Of a stretch of DNA of 64,000 bases, positions 10,772-20,157 are shown one piece after another (the first letter of the stretch is position 1; every line of letters begins with the position of its first letter). Both the position numbers and the translations under genes were made by a program. This DNA is from Trichostrongylus colubriformis (taxonomy: Eukaryota; Nematoda; Chromadorea; Rhabditida; Trichostrongylidae), in the NCBI GenBank assembly GCA_963978905.1, contig OZ022256.1:3889501-3953500 (forward strand), given 5' to 3'. The notes beneath the pieces were generated by a model that worked only from the letters and a program-made list of their open reading frames with translations, was not told the origin of the DNA and did no database searches.

Positions 10772-10894
10772 GTCTTTTGCGAAATTCACGATGGTGTCAC
10801 TCATGTGTAACTGCATTCTCTTCTTGTCATTCGCATTCGAAAAAATCACGAAAACGATATCCAGATTTGATTTGACAGCAAAATTCTGATGCGT

Positions 10895-10966
10895 GCCTCT
10901 ATAGCTCAGTGGCAGAGCGTCTGTCTCGTAAACAGAAGGTCTGCGGTTCAATCCCGCATGGAGGCA
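10895..10966 (+). tRNA. tRNA-Thr(CGT)
   Basis: Majority sequence. Confidence 0.88.
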
Positions 10967-11091
10967 ATGTTTTGCAAAATTCACGATGGTGTCCACTCAT
11001 GTGTCCCTGCATTCTCTTCTTGTCATTCGCATTCGAAAAAATCACGAAAACGATATCCAGATTTGATTTGACAGCAAAATTCTGATTGCGG

Positions 11092-11163
11092 GCCTCTATA
11101 GCTCAGTGGCAGAGCGTCTGTCTCGTAAACAGAAGGTCTGCGGTTCAATCCCGCATGGAGGCA
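11092..11163 (+). tRNA. tRNA-Thr(CGT)
   Basis: Majority sequence with GCGG flank. Confidence 0.88.
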
Positions 11164-11288
11164 GTCTTTTGCGAAATTTACGATGGTGTCCACTCATGTG
11201 TCCCTGCATTCTCTTCTTGTCATTCGCATTCGAAAAAATCACGAAAACGATATCCAGATTTGATTTGACAGCAAAATTCTGCTTGCGT

Positions 11289-11360
11289 GCCTCTATAGCT
11301 CATTGGCAGAGCGTCTGTCTCGTAAACAGAAGGTCTGCGGTTCAATCCCGCATGGAGGCA
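11289..11360 (+). tRNA. tRNA-Thr(CGT), U15 variant
   Basis: U15 variant. Confidence 0.75.
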
Positions 11361-11483
11361 ATGTTTTGCGAAATTCACGATGGTGTTACTCATGGTCCCT
11401 GCATTCTCTTCTTGTCATTCGCATTCGAAAAAATCACGAAAACGATATCCAGATTTGATTTGACAGCAAAATTTTGATTGCGT

Positions 11484-11555
11484 GCCTCTATAGCTCAGTG
11501 GCAGAGCGTCTGTCTCGTAAACAGAAGGTCTGCGGTTCAATTCCGCATGGAGGCA
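11484..11555 (+). tRNA. tRNA-Thr(CGT), U60 variant
   Basis: U60 variant. Confidence 0.78.
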
Positions 11556-11679
11556 GTCTTTTGCGAAATTCACGATGGTGTCACTCATGTGTCCCTGCAT
11601 TCTCTTCTTGTCATTCGCATTCGAAAAAATCACGAAAACGATATCCAGATTTGATTTGACAGCAAAATTCTGCTTGCGT

Positions 11680-11751
11680 GCCTCTATAGCTCATTGGCAG
11701 AGCGTCTGTCTCGTAAACAGAAGGTCTGCGGTTCAATCCCGCATGGAGGCA
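11680..11751 (+). tRNA. tRNA-Thr(CGT), U15 variant
   Basis: U15 variant. Confidence 0.75.
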
Positions 11752-11874
11752 ATGTTTTGCGAAATTCACGATGGTGTTACTCATGGTCCCTGCATTCTCT
11801 TCTTGTCATTCGCATTCGAAAAAATCACGAAAACGATATCCAGATTTGATTTGACAGCAAAATTTTGATTGCGT

Positions 11875-11946
11875 GCCTCTATAGCTCAGTGGCAGAGCGT
11901 CTGTCTCGTAAACAGAAGGTCTGCGGTTCAATTCCGCATGGAGGCA
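11875..11946 (+). tRNA. tRNA-Thr(CGT), U60 variant
   Basis: U60 variant. Confidence 0.78.
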
Positions 11947-12070
11947 GTCTTTTGCGAAATTCACGATGGTGTCACTCATGTGTCCCTGCATTCTCTTCTT
12001 GTCATTCGCATTCGAGAAAATCACGAAAACGATATCCAGATTTGATTTGACAGCAAAATTCTGATTGCGT

Positions 12071-12142
12071 GCCTCTATAGCTCAGTGGCAGAGCGTCTGT
12101 CTCGTAAACAGAAGGTCTGCGGTTCAATCCCGCATGGAGGCA
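12071..12142 (+). tRNA. tRNA-Thr(CGT)
   Basis: Majority sequence. Confidence 0.88.
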
Positions 12143-12268
12143 GTGTTTTGCGAAATTCACGATGGTGTCCACTCATGTGTCCCTGCATTCTCTTCTTGTC
12201 ATTCGCATTCGAAAAAAATCACGAAAACGATATCCAGATTTGATTTGACAGCAAAATTCTGATTGCGT

Positions 12269-12340
12269 GCCTCTATAGCTCAGTGGCAGAGCGTCTGTCT
12301 CGTAAACAGAAGGTCTGCGGTTCAATCCCGCATGGAGGCA
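12269..12340 (+). tRNA. tRNA-Thr(CGT)
   Basis: Majority sequence. Confidence 0.88.
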
Positions 12341-12463
12341 GTCTTTTGCGAAATTCACGATGGTGTCACTCATGTGTAACTGCATTCTCTTCTTGTCATT
12401 CGCATTCGAAAAAATCACGAAAACGATATCCAGATTTGATTTGACAGCAAAATTCTGATGCGT

Positions 12464-12535
12464 GCCTCTATAGCTCAGTGGCAGAGCGTCTGTCTCGTAA
12501 ACAGAAGGTCTGCGGTTCAATCCCGCATGGAGGCA
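12464..12535 (+). tRNA. tRNA-Thr(CGT)
   Basis: Majority sequence. Confidence 0.88.
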
Positions 12536-12660
12536 ATGTTTTGCAAAATTCACGATGGTGTCCACTCATGTGTCCCTGCATTCTCTTCTTGTCACTCGCA
12601 TTCGAAAAAATCACGAAAACGATATCCAGATTTGATTTGACAGCAAAATTCTGACTGCGT

Positions 12661-12732
12661 GCCTCTATAGCTCAGTGGCAGAGCGTCTGTCTCGTAAACA
12701 GAAAGTCTGCGGTTCAATCCCGCATGGAGGCA
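12661..12732 (+). tRNA. tRNA-Thr(CGT), A45 variant
   Basis: Variable loop AAGTC. Confidence 0.8.
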
Positions 12733-12857
12733 ATGTTTTGCAAAATTCACGATGGTGTCCACTCATGTGTCCCTGCATTCTCTTCTTGTCATTCGCATTC
12801 GAGAAAATCACGAAAACGATATCCAGATTTGATTTGACAGCAAAATTCTGATTGCGG

Positions 12858-12929
12858 GCCTCTATAGCTCAGTGGCAGAGCGTCTGTCTCGTAAACAGAA
12901 GGTCTGCGGTTCAATCCCGCATGGAGGCA
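12858..12929 (+). tRNA. tRNA-Thr(CGT)
   Basis: Majority sequence with GCGG flank. Confidence 0.88.
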
Positions 12930-13054
12930 GTCTTTTGCGAAATTTACGATGGTGTCCACTCATGTGTCCCTGCATTCTCTTCTTGTCATTCGCATTCGAA
13001 AAAATCACGAAAACGATATCCAGATTTGATTTGACAGCAAAATTCTGCTTGCGT

Positions 13055-13126
13055 GCCTCTATAGCTCATTGGCAGAGCGTCTGTCTCGTAAACAGAAGGT
13101 CTGCGGTTCAATCCCGCATGGAGGCA
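13055..13126 (+). tRNA. tRNA-Thr(CGT), U15 variant
   Basis: U15 variant. Confidence 0.75.
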
Positions 13127-13249
13127 ATGTTTTGCGAAATTCACGATGGTGTTACTCATGGTCCCTGCATTCTCTTCTTGTCATTCGCATTCGAAAAAAT
13201 CACGAAAACGATATCCAGATTTGATTTGACAGCAAAATTTTGATTGCGT

Positions 13250-13321
13250 GCCTCTATAGCTCAGTGGCAGAGCGTCTGTCTCGTAAACAGAAGGTCTGCG
13301 GTTCAATTCCGCATGGAGGCA
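13250..13321 (+). tRNA. tRNA-Thr(CGT), U60 variant
   Basis: U60 variant. Confidence 0.78.
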
Positions 13322-13445
13322 GTCTTTTGCGAAATTCACGGTGGTGTCACTCATGTGTAACTGCATTCTCTTCTTGTCATTCGCATTTGAAAAAATCACG
13401 AAAACGATATCCAGATTTGATTTGACAGCAAAATTCTGATTGCGT

Positions 13446-13517
13446 GCCTCTATAGCTCAGTGGCAGAGCGTCTGTCTCGTAAACAGAAGGTCTGCGGTTC
13501 AATCCCGCATGGAGGCA
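13446..13517 (+). tRNA. tRNA-Thr(CGT)
   Basis: Majority sequence. Confidence 0.88.
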
Positions 13518-13643
13518 GTGTTTTGCGAAATTCACGATGGTGTCCACTCATGTGTCCCTGCATTCTCTTCTTGTCATTCGCATTCGAAAAAAATCACGAA
13601 AACGATATCCAGATTTGATTTGACAGCAAAATTCTGCTTGCGT

Positions 13644-13715
13644 GCCTCTATAGCTCAGTGGCAGAGCGTCTGTCTCGTAAACAGAAGGTCTGCGGTTCAA
13701 TCCCGCATGGAGGCA
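13644..13715 (+). tRNA. tRNA-Thr(CGT)
   Basis: Majority sequence. Confidence 0.88.
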
Positions 13716-13840
13716 ATGTTTTGCAAAATTCACGATGGTGTCCACTCATGTGTCCCTGCATTCTCTTCTTGTCATTCGCATTCGAAAAAATCACGAAAAC
13801 GATATCCAGATTCGATTTGACAGCAAAATTCTGCTTGCGT

Positions 13841-13912
13841 GCCTCTATAGCTCAGTGGCAGAGCGTCTGTCTCGTAAACAGAAGGTCTGCGGTTCAATCC
13901 CGCATGGAGGCA
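13841..13912 (+). tRNA. tRNA-Thr(CGT)
   Basis: Majority sequence. Confidence 0.88.
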
Positions 13913-14037
13913 ATGTTTTGCAAAATTCACGATGGTGTCCACTCATGTGTAACTGCATTCTCTTCTTGTCATTCGCATTTGAAAAAATCACGAAAACGAT
14001 ATCCAGATTTGATTTGACAGCAAAATTCTGATTGCGT

Positions 14038-14109
14038 GCCTCTATAGCTCAGTGGCAGAGCGTCTGTCTCGTAAACAGAAGGTCTGTGGTTCAATCCCGC
14101 ATGGAGGCA
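14038..14109 (+). tRNA. tRNA-Thr(CGT), U51 variant
   Basis: U51 variant, 4906 bp after the one at 9132. Confidence 0.8.
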
Positions 14110-14232
14110 GTCTTTTGCGAAATTCACGATGGTGTCACTCATGGTCCCTGCATTCTCTTCTTGTCACTCGCATTCGAAAAAATCACGAAAACGATATCCA
14201 GATTTGATTTGACAGCAAAATTCTGATTGCGT

Positions 14233-14304
14233 GCCTCTATAGCTCAGTGGCAGAGCGTCTGTCTCGTAAACAGAAGGTCTGCGGTTCAATCCCGCATGGA
14301 GGCA
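14233..14304 (+). tRNA. tRNA-Thr(CGT)
   Basis: Majority sequence. Confidence 0.88.
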
Positions 14305-14427
14305 GTCTTTTGCGAAATTCACGATGGTGTCACTCATGTGTAACTGCATTCTCTTCTTGTCATTCGCATTCGAAAAAATCACGAAAACGATATCCAGATT
14401 TGATTTGACAGCAAAATTCTGATGCGT

Positions 14428-14499
14428 GCCTCTATAGCTCAGTGGCAGAGCGTCTGTCTCGTAAACAGAAGGTCTGCGGTTCAATCCCGCATGGAGGCA
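14428..14499 (+). tRNA. tRNA-Thr(CGT)
   Basis: Majority sequence. Confidence 0.88.
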
Positions 14500-14624
14500 A
14501 TGTTTTGCAAAATTCACGATGGTGTCCACTCATGTGTCCCTGCATTCTCTTCTTGTCATTCGCATTCGAAAAAATCACGAAAACGATATCCAGATTTGAT
14601 TTGACAGCAAAATTCTGACTGCGT

Positions 14625-14696
14625 GCCTCTATAGCTCAGTGGCAGAGCGTCTGTCTCGTAAACAGAAAGTCTGCGGTTCAATCCCGCATGGAGGCA
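14625..14696 (+). tRNA. tRNA-Thr(CGT), A45 variant
   Basis: Variable loop AAGTC. Confidence 0.8.
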
Positions 14697-14821
14697 ATGT
14701 TTTGCAAAATTCACGATGGTGTCCACTCATGTGTCCCTGCATTCTCTTCTTGTCATTCGCATTCGAGAAAATCACGAAAACGATATCCAGATTTGATTTG
14801 ACAGCAAAATTCTGATTGCGG

Positions 14822-14893
14822 GCCTCTATAGCTCAGTGGCAGAGCGTCTGTCTCGTAAACAGAAGGTCTGCGGTTCAATCCCGCATGGAGGCA
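14822..14893 (+). tRNA. tRNA-Thr(CGT)
   Basis: Majority sequence with GCGG flank. Confidence 0.88.
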
Positions 14894-15018
14894 GTCTTTT
14901 GCGAAATTTACGATGGTGTCCACTCATGTGTCCCTGCATTCTCTTCTTGTCATTCGCATTCGAAAAAATCACGAAAACGATATCCAGATTTGATTTGACA
15001 GCAAAATTCTGCTTGCGT

Positions 15019-15090
15019 GCCTCTATAGCTCATTGGCAGAGCGTCTGTCTCGTAAACAGAAGGTCTGCGGTTCAATCCCGCATGGAGGCA
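15019..15090 (+). tRNA. tRNA-Thr(CGT), U15 variant
   Basis: U15 variant. Confidence 0.75.
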
Positions 15091-15213
15091 ATGTTTTGCG
15101 AAATTCACGATGGTGTTACTCATGGTCCCTGCATTCTCTTCTTGTCATTCGCATTCGAAAAAATCACGAAAACGATATCCAGATTTGATTTGACAGCAAA
15201 ATTTTGATTGCGT

Positions 15214-15285
15214 GCCTCTATAGCTCAGTGGCAGAGCGTCTGTCTCGTAAACAGAAGGTCTGCGGTTCAATCCCGCATGGAGGCA
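15214..15285 (+). tRNA. tRNA-Thr(CGT)
   Basis: Majority sequence. Confidence 0.88.
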
Positions 15286-15410
15286 ATGTTTTGCAAAATT
15301 CACGATGGTGTCCACTCATGTGTAACTGCATTCTCTTCTTGTCATTCGCATTTGAAAAAATCACGAAAACGATATCCAGATTTGATTTGACAGCAAAATT
15401 CTGATTGCGT

Positions 15411-15482
15411 GCCTCTATAGCTCAGTGGCAGAGCGTCTGTCTCGTAAACAGAAGGTCTGTGGTTCAATCCCGCATGGAGGCA
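15411..15482 (+). tRNA. tRNA-Thr(CGT), U51 variant
   Basis: U51 variant. Confidence 0.8.
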
Positions 15483-15605
15483 GTCTTTTGCGAAATTCAC
15501 GATGGTGTCACTCATGGTCCCTGCATTCTCTTCTTGTCACTCGCATTCGAAAAAATCACGAAAACGATATCCAGATTTGATTTGACAGCAAAATTCTGAT
15601 TGCGT

Positions 15606-15677
15606 GCCTCTATAGCTCAGTGGCAGAGCGTCTGTCTCGTAAACAGAAGGTCTGCGGTTCAATCCCGCATGGAGGCA
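15606..15677 (+). tRNA. tRNA-Thr(CGT)
   Basis: Majority sequence. Confidence 0.88.
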
Positions 15678-15800
15678 GTCTTTTGCGAAATTCACGATGG
15701 TGTCACTCATGTGTAACTGCATTCTCTTCTTGTCATTCGCATTCGAAAAAATCACGAAAACGATATCCAGATTTGATTTGACAGCAAAATTCTGATGCGT

Positions 15801-15872
15801 GCCTCTATAGCTCAGTGGCAGAGCGTCTGTCTCGTAAACAGAAGGTCTGCGGTTCAATCCCGCATGGAGGCA
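15801..15872 (+). tRNA. tRNA-Thr(CGT)
   Basis: Majority sequence. Confidence 0.88.
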
Positions 15873-15997
15873 ATGTTTTGCAAAATTCACGATGGTGTCC
15901 ACTCATGTGTCCCTGCATTCTCTTCTTGTCATTCGCATTCGAAAAAATCACGAAAACGATATCCAGATTTGATTTGACAGCAAAATTCTGACTGCGT

Positions 15998-16069
15998 GCC
16001 TCTATAGCTCAGTGGCAGAGCGTCTGTCTCGTAAACAGAAAGTCTGCGGTTCAATCCCGCATGGAGGCA
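15998..16069 (+). tRNA. tRNA-Thr(CGT), A45 variant
   Basis: Variable loop AAGTC. Confidence 0.8.
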
Positions 16070-16194
16070 ATGTTTTGCAAAATTCACGATGGTGTCCACT
16101 CATGTGTCCCTGCATTCTCTTCTTGTCATTCGCATTCGAGAAAATCACGAAAACGATATCCAGATTTGATTTGACAGCAAAATTCTGATTGCGG

Positions 16195-16266
16195 GCCTCT
16201 ATAGCTCAGTGGCAGAGCGTCTGTCTCGTAAACAGAAGGTCTGCGGTTCAATCCCGCATGGAGGCA
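16195..16266 (+). tRNA. tRNA-Thr(CGT)
   Basis: Majority sequence with GCGG flank. Confidence 0.88.
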
Positions 16267-16391
16267 GTCTTTTGCGAAATTTACGATGGTGTCCACTCAT
16301 GTGTCCCTGCATTCTCTTCTTGTCATTCGCATTCGAAAAAATCACGAAAACGATATCCAGATTTGATTTGACAGCAAAATTCTGCTTGCGT

Positions 16392-16463
16392 GCCTCTATA
16401 GCTCATTGGCAGAGCGTCTGTCTCGTAAACAGAAGGTCTGCGGTTCAATCCCGCATGGAGGCA
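16392..16463 (+). tRNA. tRNA-Thr(CGT), U15 variant
   Basis: U15 variant, the last one in the array. Confidence 0.75.
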
Positions 16464-16586
16464 ATGTTTTGCGAAATTCACGATGGTGTTACTCATGGTC
16501 CCTGCATTCTCTTCTTGTCATTCGCATTCGAAAAAATCACGAAAACGATATCCAGATTTGATTTGACAGCAAAATTTTGATTGCGT

Positions 16587-16658
16587 GCCTCTATAGCTCA
16601 GTGGCAGAGCGTCTGTCTCGTAAACAGAAGGTCTGCGGTTCAATTCCGCATGGAGGCA
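16587..16658 (+). tRNA. tRNA-Thr(CGT), U60 variant
   Basis: U60 variant. Confidence 0.78.
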
Positions 16659-16782
16659 GTCTTTTGCGAAATTCACGATGGTGTCACTCATGTGTCCCTG
16701 CATTCTCTTCTTGTCATTCGCATTCGAGAAAATCACGAAAACGATATCCAGATTTGATTTGACAGCAAAATTCTGATTGCGT

Positions 16783-16854
16783 GCCTCTATAGCTCAGTGG
16801 CAGAGCGTCTGTCTCGTAAACAGAAGGTCTGCGGTTCAATCCCGCATGGAGGCA
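16783..16854 (+). tRNA. tRNA-Thr(CGT)
   Basis: Majority sequence. Confidence 0.88.
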
Positions 16855-16980
16855 GTGTTTTGCGAAATTCACGATGGTGTCCACTCATGTGTCCCTGCAT
16901 TCTCTTCTTGTCATTCGCATTCGAAAAAAATCACGAAAACGATATCCAGATTTGATTTGACAGCAAAATTCTGCTTGCGT

Positions 16981-17052
16981 GCCTCTATAGCTCAGTGGCA
17001 GAGCGTCTGTCTCGTAAACAGAAGGTCTGCGGTTCAATCCCGCATGGAGGCA
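16981..17052 (+). tRNA. tRNA-Thr(CGT)
   Basis: Majority sequence; its 3' spacer lacks 5 bp near 17102, giving the shortest unit (192 bp). Confidence 0.88.
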
Positions 17053-17172
17053 GTGTTTTGCGAAATTCACGATGGTGTCCACTCATGTGTCCCTGCATTC
17101 TCGTCATTCGCATTCGAAAAAATCACGAAAACGATATCCAGATTTGATTTGACAGCAAAATTCTGCTTGCGT

Positions 17173-17244
17173 GCCTCTATAGCTCAGTGGCAGAGCGTCT
17201 GTCTCGTAAACAGAAGGTCTGCGGTTCAATCCCGCATGGAGGCA
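17173..17244 (+). tRNA. tRNA-Thr(CGT)
   Basis: Majority sequence. Confidence 0.88.
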
Positions 17245-17369
17245 ATGTTTTGCAAAATTCACGATGGTGTCCACTCATGTGTCCCTGCATTCTCTTCTTG
17301 TCATTCGCATTCGAAAAAATCACGAAAACGATATCCAGATTCGATTTGACAGCAAAATTCTGCTTGCGT

Positions 17370-17441
17370 GCCTCTATAGCTCAGTGGCAGAGCGTCTGTC
17401 TCGTAAACAGAAGGTCTGCGGTTCAATCCCGCATGGAGGCA
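17370..17441 (+). tRNA. tRNA-Thr(CGT)
   Basis: Majority sequence. Confidence 0.88.
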
Positions 17442-17566
17442 ATGTTTTGCAAAATTCACGATGGTGTCCACTCATGTGTAACTGCATTCTCTTCTTGTCA
17501 TTCGCATTTGAAAAAATCACGAAAACGATATCCAGATTTGATTTGACAGCAAAATTCTGATTGCGT

Positions 17567-17638
17567 GCCTCTATAGCTCAGTGGCAGAGCGTCTGTCTCG
17601 TAAACAGAAGGTCTGTGGTTCAATCCCGCATGGAGGCA
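17567..17638 (+). tRNA. tRNA-Thr(CGT), U51 variant
   Basis: U51 variant. Confidence 0.8.
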
Positions 17639-17762
17639 GTCTTTTGCGAAATTCACGATGGTGTCACTCATGTGTCCCTGCATTCTCTTCTTGTCATTCG
17701 CATTCGAAAAAATCACGAAAACGATATCCAGATTTGATTTGACAGCAAAATTCTGATTGCGT

Positions 17763-17834
17763 GCCTCTATAGCTCAGTGGCAGAGCGTCTGTCTCGTAAA
17801 CAGAAGGTCTGCGGTTCAATCCCGCATGGAGGCA
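17763..17834 (+). tRNA. tRNA-Thr(CGT)
   Basis: Majority sequence; stop run is TTTTT here. Confidence 0.88.
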
Positions 17835-17958
17835 ATGTTTTTCGAAATTCACGATGGTGTCACTCATGTGTAACTGCATTCTCTTCTTGTCATTCGCATT
17901 CGAAAAAATCACGAAAACGATATCCAAATTTGATTTGACAGCAAAATTCTGATTGCGT

Positions 17959-18030
17959 GCCTCTATAGCTCAGTGGCAGAGCGTCTGTCTCGTAAACAGA
18001 AGGTCTGCGGTTCAATCCCGCCTTGAGGCA
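17959..18030 (+). tRNA. Decayed tRNA-Thr(CGT)
   Basis: The 3' end reads CCGCCTTGAGGC instead of CCGCATGGAGGC, breaking pair 49-65 and turning 6-67 into U-U. The anticodon is intact, but no TTTT run follows (ATGTTCTGC). Probably a pseudogene at the array edge. Confidence 0.45.
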
Positions 18031-18141
18031 ATGTTCTGCGAAATTCACGATGGTATCCACTCATGTGTACCTGTCATTTCCATTCGCAAAAGCACGAAAA
18101 CGATATCCAGATTTGATTTCACAGCAAAATTCTGTTTGCGT

Positions 18142-18149
18142 GCCTCTAT
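18142..18149 (+). pseudogene. Truncated tRNA-Thr stub, array end
   Basis: GCCTCTAT is the first eight bases of a further tRNA copy; the sequence then leaves the repeat (CCGGTAAGTAATG). This marks the right boundary of the array. Confidence 0.8.
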
Positions 18150-18689
18150 CCGGTAAGTAATGAGACAAATGCAGTGATGAGATTCAACAGAAGGCATTTT
18201 TGTACGTCAAAGTCGTGGGAGGACAAAACCCTGGAATGTGGACGGATCAGCGTTGCGGGAGGTCAGGTCACCAGCGTTGTGTGGAGGGTAATTCATTATA
18301 GAAACGACGAAGTTAACATTCTTATGGGACTCACATATTGTATTGTGAACTGTTACAAAAACTAGCTTCCACCTTTATCATAGATCGTATCTGCTTTCAT
18401 TTAGAAATTGCGTTTAATGGGAGATGCTCCAACTTAATCATCCAAGTAACAAGTAACTTTATCGTATATTTAACCTCACAAAAATCTGCCTTTATTCTTT
18501 GACCTTCATCTAGACAAATAAGCCAGGTACGCGGTCAAGATCTCGAAATCAGTAGTAAATCAATCGGCTCGAAGTAAACTCACTCATGGGTGATTTGACC
18601 CCAAACTAATCACCGCAACACTTGCAACACACCCCGCCGCCAAGGGCATATGGTCCATACTGTCCTTATCGTCCACAAACGTGCCAAAG
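18150..18689. other. Unassigned spacer
   Basis: AT-rich sequence between the tRNA array and the mariner remnant. I see no convincing exon, tRNA or repeat here. Confidence 0.5.
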
Positions 18690-19865
18690 AACTATGAGAA
18701 AAAACGCTATATCAGGCAGCTCTTCTTTTACACTACCGTTCCGGCAAATCCGCGGATGAGGCCCATCGGCTCTTCCTGTAAAGAATGAAGGATCAAGACC
18801 TTCTCGAGCTACGTGCTTCAGATGGTACGGCAAGTTCGACAAAGAAGAGAAATGCCTTAAAGACTGTAGTCGCTCAGAACGTCCACCGACGCGAAAGAAG
18901 CAGTTAATTCTTGCCAAATGTGAGGAACGACTTAACTTTACAGTGCGCGAGCTTGCGGCCTACTCGGGGTGCTCCTAAAATCACGGTGCACAATGTTCTC
19001 TGTGCGTCAGGTAAAGTTGTAGAGTTTCCTCGGGTTCCTTCGCACGCTATCAGCTTCGCGACAAGAAGAAGCGTGTTGAAGTACGCACTTCTTTGCTCAG
19101 CCGCCATTGCACGCTTTCCTGGATCGAATCCATCGCTACCATGGATGAGAGGTATTGGTCGACAACGCGGTGCGTCGAAAACATTGGGTCAACTTCGACG
19201 AACTGCCGAAACCACAGCCGAAACACCCCGATCATGACAAGAAGGAGTCGTTCTCATTTTGGTGGGATATCAACGGCTCGGTGTTTTGGGAACTGGTTTC
19301 AACTGGTTCCAGCTGATACCAAGGTCGACTCTGAAAGATTCTGTGCCCGGATGGAAAAATAGCTGAACTACTGCGTAGTCGCCGTCGCGGGCGAGGCAAA
19401 ATCCTACTCCTCATGGATAACGCCAGGCCACACACGTCGAAAAGGACTCAGAGTAAGCTGAAAAAGGTGGAAGTCGAGCTTGTACCCCATTCACGTACTC
19501 ACCAGATCTCGCCACAACAGACTTTCACATATTTCATTCTCTTCAAACCTCCATTGCTAGAAAAAAGTGGGTGTATATCGCTAGGACAGAAACGTCGCGT
19601 GCCGAACACGGCCACGCGATGGTTCTGTCCTAGCGATATACACCCGAAAAAATTCACCCGGGAGGACGCCGAAACAGCTGTCAGCAACATCTTGAATTCG
19701 AGGTCTCCGGAGTTCTTTGCTAAAGGAATCAGATCTTTGCCACAAAGATGGCAATATGTGAAGGAATACAGTGGCATATTATGGTTAAAGATATTGATTT
19801 GTAGGAAAGTTACTTGCGAATCACTGTACTACGACTTTTGCCTTATTACTTTTCGGACAATCTAA
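18690..19865 (+). pseudogene. Broken mariner transposase
   Basis: A decayed mariner (DD34D) transposase read in several frames. The N-terminal helix-turn-helix region shows YRSGKSADEAHR (from about 18735) and RPSRATCFRWYGKFD-like residues (about 18800), then TVRELAAYSGCS (about 18940). The catalytic region shows a first Asp in TMDERYW (about 19140), WWDINGSVFWEL (about 19260), the second Asp in MDNARPHTSKRTQ (19413) and the third in YSPDLATTDFHIF (about 19495, frame shifted relative to the preceding motif). The C-terminal part (SRSPEFFAKGIRSLPQRW) follows a 77-bp palindromic insertion. Stops and frameshifts make it inactive. I found no terminal inverted repeats. Confidence 0.85.
19569..19645. 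mobile_element. 77-bp palindromic micro-MITE, copy 1
   Basis: Nearly the whole element is an inverted repeat starting GGGTGTATATCGCTAGGACA and ending in its complement. It sits inside the mariner pseudogene, flanked by a 9-bp duplication with one mismatch (GAAAAAAGT at 19560-19568, GAAAAAATT at 19646-19654). A 9-bp duplication suggests mobilisation by a Mutator-like transposase. A second copy lies at 24544. Confidence 0.85.
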
Positions 19866-20157
19866 TACACATGGCGTTCGTGCGCAAAAAAAAAGGGATC
19901 GTTTTCATTCGGCACAAAGGCAGCGATTCTAGTCCAAAAGAGCTTATATTTGTTACCTATCAACAATGTGAAAATAGGTCCATCCCTCTTCCCTAACTTC
20001 AGCAGTACCAAGATTCGCTTGCACTTCTATCAGACTTTGGACAAAGCTTTCAAAAAATAACAGAGCTCGGCAAAGACTATGGAGAATTCAGAGATGATCT
20101 GTTTCGAGAAAAAAAGTGGATCCTGTAGAAGTCGGTAGACTTTACAGCAACGTCCAC

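Larger units (their letters stand above)
1..18149 (+). repeat. Tandem tRNA-Thr(CGT) array, ~92 units
   Basis: The whole stretch is a head-to-tail array with a 195-198 bp period. Each unit has a 72-nt tRNA-Thr (CGT) gene, then AATGTTTTGC or AGTCTTTTGC (a TTTT stop for RNA polymerase III), then a spacer of about 123 bp ending in GCAAAATTCTG and a short variable joint before the next tRNA. Most unit-to-unit differences are single bases or 1-3 bp indels that recur in blocks. The array enters from the left edge inside a spacer and ends at 18149, eight bases into a 93rd tRNA. No protein gene lies in it; long open frames there exist because 195 is a multiple of three. Confidence 0.97.

Noticed and set aside
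1..18149. Dozens of repeated open frames up to 253 codons on both strands
   Set aside because: They are translations of the tRNA/spacer unit; open only because many units are 195 bp, a multiple of three.
1..18149. CRISPR-like regular repeat/spacer array
   Set aside because: The spacers are nearly identical to one another, the repeat is a tRNA gene, and the genome is a nematode's.
18666..19235. Minus-strand open frames across the mariner region
   Set aside because: The plus strand carries recognisable mariner motifs; the minus frames are shadows.
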